From the NCBI RefSeq assembly GCF_001279005.1, contig NZ_LGCN01000264.1, forward strand, positions 1-14,633: DNA of 14,633 nucleotides, in the 5' to 3' direction. The translations under genes and the position numbers were made by a program. Positions 8,538-14,633 of this stretch are shown piece after piece (the first letter of the stretch is position 1; each line of letters opens with the position of its first letter). The stretch is from Streptomyces caelestis (lineage in GTDB: Bacteria > Actinomycetota > Actinomycetes > Streptomycetales > Streptomycetaceae). The notes under the pieces are model-generated. The model saw nothing but the letters and a program-made list of their open reading frames with translations, had not been told where the DNA came from and searched no databases.

Positions 8538-11500
8538 GAGCCGATCGCCGTCGTCGCGATGGGCTGCCGCTACCCCGGCGGTGTGCGCACCCCCGAGGAC
8601 CTGTGGCACCTCGTCGCCACCGGCACCGACGCGATCACGCCCTTCCCCGCCGACCGGGGCTGGGACCTGCCCGGCCTGCACGACCCGGCGGGGGAGCGCC
8701 CGGGCACCACCTACAGCGCCGAGGGAGGCTTCCTCGACGACGTCGCCGGCTTCGATCCCGGCTTCTTCGGGATCTCCCCGCGCGAGGCTCTCGCCATGGA
8801 CCCGCAGCAGCGGCTCTTCCTGGAGACCACCTGGGAGACCTTCGAGCGCGCCGGGATCGACCCGCACACCCTGCGCGGCAGCCGCACCGGCGTCTTCGCC
8901 GGCGTGATGTACCAGGACTACGCGGTCCGGCTGCGCCAGGTACCCGACGACGTCCAGGGCTACCTCGGCAACGGCTCCTCCGACAGCGTCGCGTCCGGCC
9001 GTATCGCCTACACCTTCGGCCTGGAGGGCCCCGCCGTCTCCGTCGACACGGCCTGCTCCTCGTCACTGGTCGCCCTCCATCTGGCCTGCCAGGCGCTGCG
9101 GCAGGGCGACTGCACCCTCGCGCTCGCGGGCGGCGCCATGGTGATGTCCACGCCGGTGCCGTTCGTGGAGATGAGCCGGCAGAACGGCCTCGCCGCCGAC
9201 GGGCGCTGCAAGTCCTTCGCGGCCGCCGCCGACGGCACCGGCTGGGGCGAGGGCGTCGGCATGCTCCTCCTGGAGCGCCTGTCGGACGCCCACCGGGCCG
9301 GCCACCCGGTGCTCGCGCTCGTACGGGGTTCCGCCGTCAACCAGGACGGCGCCAGCAGCCGTCTTACCGCGCCGAACGGTCCCTCCCAGCAACGTGTCAT
9401 CCGCCAGGCCCTCGCCAACGCCCGGCTCACGGCGGCGGACGTCGACGTCGTCGAGGCCCACGGCACCGGCACCCCGCTCGGCGACCCCATCGAGGCGCAG
9501 GCGCTCCTCGCCACGTACGGCCGGGAGCACTCCGCCGAACTACCGCTGCTGATCGGCTCGTTGAAGTCCAATATTGGCCACACCCAGGCCGCCGCCGGGG
9601 TGGGCGGCGTCATCAAGATGATCCTCGCCATGCGGCACGGCGTGGTGCCGCCGTCCCTGCACGGCACCGACCTCACGCCCCAGGTCGACTGGTCCACGGG
9701 GGCACTGAAGCTCGTCACGGACGCCACCGCCTGGCCCGAGACCGGACGCCCGCGCCGGGCCGCCGTGTCCTCCTTCGGTGTCAGCGGTACCAACGGCCAT
9801 GTCGTCCTGGAGCAGGCCGAGCAGGCCGAGCAGGCCGAGCACACGGAGTACACGGAGGAGCCCACCGGTCCCGTGCCCTGTGTCGTCTCCGGGCGGGACG
9901 GCGACGCCCTGCGCGCCCAGGCGGTCACCCTGCGTGCCCACTTGGAGCAGCTTCCCGATCTGCAACTGCCGGACGTCGCCCACACCCTGGCGAGGGGCCG
10001 GGCCGCGCACGAGTACCGGGCCGCCCTCGTCGTCGACGACCGGCAGGCGCTGCTCGACGGGCTCGACGCGCTCGCCCGTGACGCCGACCCGCTGCCGCCG
10101 GGCATCGTGCGCGGCACGGCCCGCACCGGCGAGGCCGTCGCCTTCGTCTTCCCCGGCCAGGGCTCCCAGTGGCCCGGCATGGCCCGTGAACTCCTCGACA
10201 CCTCGACCGTGTTCGCCACCCGGCTCGCACAGTGCGCCGACGCCCTCGCCCCGTACACCGACTTCGCACTCCTGGACGTCGTCCGCGGCGCGCCCGGCGC
10301 TCCGGGCCTGGAGCGCGTGGACGTCGTGCAGCCCGCCCTGTTCGCGGTGATGGTCTCCCTCGCGGAGGTGTGGCGCGCAAACGGTGTCGAGCCCGCGGCA
10401 GTGGCCGGGCACAGCCAGGGGGAGATCGCCGCCGCCTGCGTCGCGGGTGCCCTCACCCTGGACGACGCCGCGAAGGTCGTCGCCCTGCGCGCGCGGGCGC
10501 TGCGGGCCCTCGCCGGGCGCGGCGGCATGGCGTCGGTGGCGCTCCCCGCCGACCGGGTACGGGAACGCGTCGCGCCCTGGGGCGGGCGGATCGCGCTCGC
10601 CGCCGTGAACGGCCCCGAGTCGTCCGTCGTCTCCGGCGACCCCGAGGCCCTGGCCGGGCTCCTCGCCGCCCTCGACGCCGACGGCGTACGGGCCCGCGCC
10701 GTCCCCGTCGACTACGCCTCGCACGGCCCGCACGTCGAGGAGATCCGCACGGAACTGTCCGAGGCCCTGGCCGGCATCGCGCCCCGCCCGGCCGTCGTGC
10801 CCTTCTACTCCACCGTCACCGGCGCCCTCCTGGACACCGAGCGGCTCGACGCCGCCTACTGGTACGAGAACCTCCGGCACACCGTGCGGTTCGAGCAGGC
10901 CACGCGCGCCCTGCTCACCGACGGCCATCGGGTCCTGCTCGAAGTCAGCCCGCACCCCGTACTCGTATCGGCCCTCCAGGACACTGCTGCCGCTGCCGGC
11001 ACCGACGCCCTGGCCCTCGGTACGCTGCGCCGCGACGACGGCGGTCCGCGCCGGGTGCTCACCGCGCTCGCGGAACTGCATGTGCGAGGCGTCCGCGTCG
11101 ACTTCGACGCCGTCCTCGCGCCGCACCGCCCCAGCCGCGTCGACCTGCCCACGTACGCCTTCCAGCGGGAGCGCTACTGGCTCGAGGACAGCGGCACCCC
11201 CGCCGGCGACGCCGCCTCACTCGGCCTCGATCCCTCGGGCCACCCGCTCCTCGGCGCCGTCGTCACGCTCGCCGACAGCGGGAGCCTGCTGTTCACCGGC
11301 AGGCTCTCGACGCGCACCCACCCCTGGCTCGCCGACCACACCGTCCAGGGGAACGCCCTGCTGCCCGGCACCGCGTTCCTCGAACTCGCCGTCCTCGCCG
11401 GCGACCGTACCGGCTGCTCCCGTATCGACGACCTCACACTCGAGGCTCCCCTGGCGCTGCCGCCGGACGGAGGTGTCGTGCTGCGCCTGTCCGTCGCCGC

Positions 11501-14500
11501 ACCGGCCGCCGACGGCACCCGCGCCCTCGCGCTGCACGCCCGGCCCGACGACCCGGACGCGGACGCGGAGTGGACCCGCCACGCCACCGGCCTCCTCGCC
11601 CCGACGGCCCTCGTCCCCACCCCCGGCCACCTCAGCCCCTGGCCGCCACCCGGTGCCGTCCCCGTCGGCCTCGACGGCATGTACGCGCGCTACGCCGAGG
11701 GCGGCTTCGTCTACGGGCCCGCGTTCCAGGGCCTCACGGCCGCGTGGCGGCTCGGCGACGACCTGTACGCCGAAGCGGTGCTGCCGTCCGCACTCCATCA
11801 GGACGCCCGGCGGTTCGCCCTCCACCCGGCGCTGCTCGACGCCGCCCTGCACGCCACCGGGCTCACGGCCGACGCCGCGGAAGGCGAGGGCGGCCGTATG
11901 CCGTTCGCATGGTCCGGGGCGACCCTGCATGCGTCGGGCGCCACCGCGCTGCGCATCCGCCTGACCCGGACCGCGCCGGACACCCTCGCCCTCGATGTCG
12001 CCGACGCCACCGGACACCCCGTGGCCTCCGTGGAGTCCCTGATCCTGCGCCCGGCCGCACCGGACGCCCGCGGGGCCCGCACCCACCACGACTCACTGTT
12101 CCAGGTGGAGTGGACCCCGCTCTCCTGCCCGCCCGCCGCCGTGGCGGCCGACTGGGCGGTCATCGGCCCCGACGACCTCGGCCTGCCGGTGCCCACCGCC
12201 TACGCCGACACCGCCGCCCTGACCGCCGCCCTCGACGCGGGCGCGGCACCTCCCGGCCTCGTGATCATCCCTCAACTCCCCGTTCCCGCCGATGAGAGGG
12301 ACGACGTCGAGGAGGTGCACACCGCCGTCCACCAGGCTCTGGAAATCCTCCAGACCTGGCTCGCCGACCAGCGGCTGGCCGGCACGCGGCTCGTCCTCGT
12401 CACCCGGGGCGCCGTCGGCGAAGCCCTTGCCGACCCGGCCCGAGCGGCCGTATGGGGCCTGGTGCGCTCCGCCCAATCCGAACACCCCGGCCGCTTCGTC
12501 CTCGTCGACGCAGACGCGGAGGCGACAGACGAGACTCTCGCCCGCGCGCTGACCACCGACGAGCAGCAACTCGCCGTACGCGGCACCACCGTCCTCACCC
12601 CCCGACTCGCCAAGGCCCCCGCCACCGACCCGGTATCCGCCGTCCTTGACCCCGACGGCACCGTCCTCGTCACCGGCGGCACCGGACTGCTCGGCTCCCG
12701 CGTGGCCCGTCACCTCGTGGCCCGGCACGGCGTGCGCCACCTCCTCCTCACCGGGCGCCGCGGACCGGACGCGCCGGGCGCCGCGGACATCACCGCGGAA
12801 CTCACCGCACTCGGCGCCCACGTCACCGTCGCCGCCTGTGACGCCGCCGACCGGAACGCGCTCGCCGCCCTGCTCGACGGCGTCCCCGCCGACCACCCCC
12901 TCACCGCCGTCGTCCACGCCGCGGGCACTCTCGACGACGGCGTCCTCACCTCCCTCACACCGGACCGCGTCGACACGGTGCTGCGCCCCAAGGCCGACGC
13001 CGCACTGCACCTGCACGAACTCACCCGGCACAAGGACCTGCGGGCCTTCGTCCTCTTCTCCTCCGCCGCGGGCACCTTCGGCGGCCCCGGACAGGGCAAC
13101 TACGCCGCCGCCAACGCCTACCTGGACGCCCTCGCCGGGCACCGCCACGCCCTCGGCCTGCCCGCCCAGTCCCTCGCCTGGACCCTGTGGGAGCAACGCT
13201 CCGCCCTGACCGGCCACCTCGACGACGCCGACCTGCGCCGCCTGGCCCGCTCGGGCATGCCGCCGCTCACCACCGAGGAGGGCCTCGCGCTGCTCGACGC
13301 CGCCCTCACCGTCGACGCCCCGGCGCTGCTGCCGCTCCGACTCGACCAGCGCGCGCTGCGGGCCCGCGCCGCCGACGGGGAACCGGTGCCGCCGCTCCTG
13401 CGCTCCCTCGTGCGCGTCGCCGTACGCAGGCCCACGGTCACGGTGGCGGGCCCCGGGGACCACGGCGTCGCACCGTCCGAGCGGCTCGCCGCCCTGCCCG
13501 AGGCCGAACGCCTGCGATTCCTGGTCCAGTTGGTGCGCGCGCAGGCCGCCGCCGTGCTCGGTCACGCCTCCGACAGCGCGGTCGTGCCGACGCGTGCCTT
13601 CCGTGACCTCGGCTTCGACTCCCTCGCCTCCGTGGAACTGCGCAACCGGCTGAACGCCGCCACCGGTCTCAGGCTCCCCGCCACACTGGTCTTCGACCAC
13701 CCCTCGCCGGAGGCGCTCGCCGCGCACCTGCGGGACGAACTGACCGGGGTCCACCCCGTGGCCACGGCCCCAGCGGCCGGCCCGTCCGGCACAGCCGCCG
13801 TGGACGAACCGATCGCCGTCGTCGCGATGGGCTGCCGCTTCCCCGGAGGGGTGCGCACCCCGGACGACCTGTGGCGACTCGTGGCCGCCGGCGGCGACGG
13901 CATCTCCGCCTTCCCCACCGACCGCGGCTGGGACCTCGACGCCCTCTACGACCCCGACCCCGCCCACACCGGCACCTCCTACGTGCGCGAAGGCGGATTC
14001 CTCGCCGGGGCCGGTGACTTCGATCCCGACTTCTTCGGCATCTCGCCCCGCGAGGCGATCGCCATGGACCCGCAGCAGCGCCTTCTGCTCACCCTCACCT
14101 GGGAGGCGTTCGAACGCGCCGGCATCGACCCGGCCGCGGTGCGCGGAACCCCGGCAGGCGTCTTCATCGGCCTGATGCAGCAGGACTACGCGGTACGGCT
14201 GCTCCCGCACATCCCCGAGGACGTCGAGGGCTTCCTGGGCACCGGTAACTCCGGCAGCGTCGTGTCCGGCCGTATCGCCTACACCTTCGGCCTGGAAGGC
14301 CCGGCCCTCACCATCGACACGGCCTGCTCCTCGTCGCTGGTGGCCCTGCACACGGCGGTGCGGTCGCTGCGCCGCGGCGAGTGCTCGCTCGCCGTGGCGG
14401 GCGGCGTCACCGTGATGTCCAGCCCCGAACTCTTCGTCGAGTTCAGCCGGCAGGGCGGCCTGGCCGCCGACGGTCGCTGCAAGCCCTTCGCCGCCGGCGC

Positions 14501-14633
14501 GGACGGGACCGGCTTCGGCGAAGGAGCCGGCGTCCTGCTGCTGGAGCGGTTGTCGGACGCTCGTCGCAACGGCCACCCGGTGCTGGCCGTGGTGCGGGGG
14601 AGCGCCGTGAACCAGGACGGTGCGAGCAATGGT
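8442..14633 (+). CDS. Modular type I polyketide synthase, 3'-partial (docking-KS-AT-DH-KR-ACP / KS...)
   Basis: The frame is open from the GTG at 8442 to the window end (2064 codons, no stop). This start is chosen because the protein then begins [13 protein letters not shown], the usual opening of a class 1 N-terminal docking coiled coil, and because a GAAGG lies 11 bases upstream. An in-frame GTG at 8430 overlaps that GAAGG, so it is less likely. Domains, by residue: docking (1-33), KS-C (33-457), AT-C (566-893), DH-C (934-1211), KR-C (1220-1662), ACP-C (1691-1766) and KS-D (1789-2064, truncated by the window). Module C should take the chain from the upstream protein, add methylmalonyl-CoA, reduce and dehydrate it, giving an alpha-methyl enoyl thioester. 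It then passes the chain in cis to KS-D. The 62-bp spacing and shared strand indicate one operon with the upstream gene. The specificity of module D lies outside the window. Confidence 0.98.
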   Translation, partial: MNDEKLRDYLKRVAADLHRTKQRLGEAEAKDREPIAVVAMGCRYPGGVRTPEDLWHLVATGTDAITPFPADRGWDLPGLHDPAGERPGTTYSAEGGFLDDVAGFDPGFFGISPREALAMDPQQRLFLETTWETFERAGIDPHTLRGSRTGVFAGVMYQDYAVRLRQVPDDVQGYLGNGSSDSVASGRIAYTFGLEGPAVSVDTACSSSLVALHLACQALRQGDCTLALAGGAMVMSTPVPFVEMSRQNGLAADGRCKSFAAAADGTGWGEGVGMLLLERLSDAHRAGHPVLALVRGSAVNQDGASSRLTAPNGPSQQRVIRQALANARLTAADVDVVEAHGTGTPLGDPIEAQALLATYGREHSAELPLLIGSLKSNIGHTQAAAGVGGVIKMILAMRHGVVPPSLHGTDLTPQVDWSTGALKLVTDATAWPETGRPRRAAVSSFGVSGTNGHVVLEQAEQAEQAEHTEYTEEPTGPVPCVVSGRDGDALRAQAVTLRAHLEQLPDLQLPDVAHTLARGRAAHEYRAALVVDDRQALLDGLDALARDADPLPPGIVRGTARTGEAVAFVFPGQGSQWPGMARELLDTSTVFATRLAQCADALAPYTDFALLDVVRGAPGAPGLERVDVVQPALFAVMVSLAEVWRANGVEPAAVAGHSQGEIAAACVAGALTLDDAAKVVALRARALRALAGRGGMASVALPADRVRERVAPWGGRIALAAVNGPESSVVSGDPEALAGLLAALDADGVRARAVPVDYASHGPHVEEIRTELSEALAGIAPRPAVVPFYSTVTGALLDTERLDAAYWYENLRHTVRFEQATRALLTDGHRVLLEVSPHPVLVSALQDTAAAAGTDALALGTLRRDDGGPRRVLTALAELHVRGVRVDFDAVLAPHRPSRVDLPTYAFQRERYWLEDSGTPAGDAASLGLDPSGHPLLGAVVTLADSGSLLFTGRLSTRTHPWLADHTVQGNALLPGTAFLELAVLAGDRTGCSRIDDLTLEAPLALPPDGGVVLRLSVAAPAADGTRALALHARPDDPDADAEWTRHATGLLAPTALVPTPGHLSPWPPPGAVPVGLDGMYARYAEGGFVYGPAFQGLTAAWRLGDDLYAEAVLPSALHQDARRFALHPALLDAALHATGLTADAAEGEGGRMPFAWSGATLHASGATALRIRLTRTAPDTLALDVADATGHPVASVESLILRPAAPDARGARTHHDSLFQVEWTPLSCPPAAVAADWAVIGPDDLGLPVPTAYADTAALTAALDAGAAPPGLVIIPQLPVPADERDDVEEVHTAVHQALEILQTWLADQRLAGTRLVLVTRGAVGEALADPARAAVWGLVRSAQSEHPGRFVLVDADAEATDETLARALTTDEQQLAVRGTTVLTPRLAKAPATDPVSAVLDPDGTVLVTGGTGLLGSRVARHLVARHGVRHLLLTGRRGPDAPGAADITAELTALGAHVTVAACDAADRNALAALLDGVPADHPLTAVVHAAGTLDDGVLTSLTPDRVDTVLRPKADAALHLHELTRHKDLRAFVLFSSAAGTFGGPGQGNYAAANAYLDALAGHRHALGLPAQSLAWTLWEQRSALTGHLDDADLRRLARSGMPPLTTEEGLALLDAALTVDAPALLPLRLDQRALRARAADGEPVPPLLRSLVRVAVRRPTVTVAGPGDHGVAPSERLAALPEAERLRFLVQLVRAQAAAVLGHASDSAVVPTRAFRDLGFDSLASVELRNRLNAATGLRLPATLVFDHPSPEALAAHLRDELTGVHPVATAPAAGPSGTAAVDEPIAVVAMGCRFPGGVRTPDDLWRLVAAGGDGISAFPTDRGWDLDALYDPDPAHTGTSYVREGGFLAGAGDFDPDFFGISPREAIAMDPQQRLLLTLTWEAFERAGIDPAAVRGTPAGVFIGLMQQDYAVRLLPHIPEDVEGFLGTGNSGSVVSGRIAYTFGLEGPALTIDTACSSSLVALHTAVRSLRRGECSLAVAGGVTVMSSPELFVEFSRQGGLAADGRCKPFAAGADGTGFGEGAGVLLLERLSDARRNGHPVLAVVRGSAVNQDGASNG
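8538..9812 (+). other. KS-C: ketosynthase
   Basis: The domain opens with [15 protein letters not shown]. The triad is complete: Cys in DTACSSSL (9054-9056), His in EAHGTGT (9459-9461) and His in KSNIGH (9579-9581). It ends at [15 protein letters not shown]. It should accept the enoyl chain from ACP-B across the docking interface and condense it with methylmalonyl. One conserved loop is altered: [12 protein letters not shown], with Ser-Arg at 9357-9362 in place of Asn-Gly. Confidence 0.97.
9810..9836 (+). repeat. Three tandem 9-bp units coding Glu-Gln-Ala at the KS-AT linker
   Basis: The unit GAGCAGGCC occurs three times in a row in frame, followed by a looser Glu-His-Thr-Glu-Tyr-Thr-Glu-Glu stretch to 9857. 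It lies just after the KS-C terminus, in the linker before AT-C. This is a small slippage-type expansion in a tolerant linker. Confidence 0.9.
10137..11181 (+). other. AT-C: acyltransferase, methylmalonyl-CoA type
   Basis: The domain starts at [16 protein letters not shown]. All three signatures of methylmalonyl selection are present: RVDVVQ (10314-10331), GHSQGE with the nucleophilic Ser at 10413-10415, and YASH (10713-10724). VSPHPVL and the post-AT linker [12 protein letters not shown] are standard. Module C should therefore introduce a methyl branch. Confidence 0.96.
11148..11167 (+). repeat. 20-bp post-AT linker repeat (copy 3)
   Basis: Identical to 757-776 and 5530-5549. It marks the end of AT-C. 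Confidence 0.92.
11241..12075 (+). other. DH-C: dehydratase, predicted active
   Basis: The domain begins at HPLLGAVV. The catalytic His (11337-11339) is in an intact HxxxGxxxxP motif ([10 protein letters not shown]). The Tyr of GxxYGPxF is at 11712-11714, and the catalytic Asp is at 11838-11840 in LLDAALH. MPFAWSG is present. It should act after KR-C to give an alpha-methyl, alpha,beta-unsaturated thioester. Confidence 0.95.
12099..13430 (+). other. KR-C: ketoreductase, B-type with a B2-like proline
   Basis: The structural half starts near LFQVEWTPL and contains [21 protein letters not shown]. The catalytic half starts with [12 protein letters not shown] (12660-12695). LDD is at 12930-12938, Lys in LRPK is present, and the catalytic Tyr is at 13101-13103 with Asn in YAAAN. 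The sequence before the Tyr is FGGPGQGNY; the Pro (13086-13088) is at the place usually numbered 144, a mark of B2 reductases. The Gly expected at 152 in B2 is Ala here, so the subtype is unsettled. SLAWTLWEQ has Thr (13182-13184) where Gly is usual. No enoylreductase is present. Confidence 0.94.
13512..13740 (+). other. ACP-C: acyl carrier protein
   Basis: The attachment serine is in LGFDSL at 13620-13622, followed by [18 protein letters not shown] and VFDHPSP. It should hold the predicted methyl-branched dienoyl chain and pass it in cis to KS-D through an Ala/Pro linker at about 13741-13802. Confidence 0.96.
13806..14633 (+). other. KS-D: ketosynthase of the next module, 3'-truncated by the window
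   Basis: The domain opens with [15 protein letters not shown]. The active-site Cys in DTACSSSL is at 14325-14327. The window ends in the loop VNQDGASNG, so both catalytic histidines and the rest of module D are not visible. KS-C and KS-D share a QDYAVRL segment (near 8911-8931 and 14184-14204) that KS-B lacks, suggesting they are more alike to each other locally. Confidence 0.96.

Noticed and set aside
10232..12295. Plus-strand alternate frame of 687 codons inside the second PKS gene
   Set aside because: Arg-rich shadow of the AT-C to KR-C region with no domain signatures.
12093..14576. Antisense open frame of 827 codons opposite ACP-C, KR-C and KS-D
   Set aside because: Long antisense frames are expected in very GC-rich DNA with G/C third positions. 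The translation is Gly/Val/Glu/Arg-rich with no recognisable domain, and the opposite strand encodes intact PKS domains.

Overview
The window lies entirely inside a type I modular polyketide synthase (PKS) locus of the cis-acyltransferase kind. The very high GC content, the near-total preference for G or C in third codon positions, the GTG start and the classical actinomycete module layout all point to Streptomyces or a close relative. There are two large plus-strand genes, both cut by the window edges, separated by 62 bp and almost certainly co-transcribed. I found no RNA genes, insertion sequences, CRISPR arrays, terminators or non-PKS genes.

Layout. Gene 1 (bases 1-8379, 5' end outside) holds the end of one module, here module A: AT from its GHSQGE serine onward, then KR and ACP. 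A complete module B follows (KS-AT-DH-KR-ACP), then a C-terminal docking domain and the stop. Gene 2 (GTG at 8442, 3' end outside) has an N-terminal docking coiled coil, a complete module C (KS-AT-DH-KR-ACP) and most of the KS of module D. All catalytic residues visible in these domains are present, so no domain looks dead.

How they work together. The AT motifs predict different extender units: A has FAGH (ethylmalonyl-type or another bulky unit), B has HAFH (malonyl) and C has YASH (methylmalonyl). The reductive domains predict a beta-hydroxyl at A and a dehydrated double bond at each of B and C. The matching docking helices imply transfer from ACP-B to KS-C across the gene break. The inferred chain segment is -CH(OH)-CH(Et)-CH=CH-CH=C(CH3)-CO-, an ethyl-branched carbinol next to a methylated conjugated diene, which would then go to module D. 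I cannot name the final product from this window.

Oddities. The most notable are the FAGH acyltransferase, a six-unit Gly-Thr-Gly repeat inserted inside the first KR, a Gln in place of the usual Glu beside the AT-B nucleophile, a Ser-Arg replacement in a conserved KS loop, and short identical tracts shared by equivalent positions of different modules. This is a well-known class of enzyme. The interest lies in its particular chemistry and in signs of module evolution, not in a new type of system.
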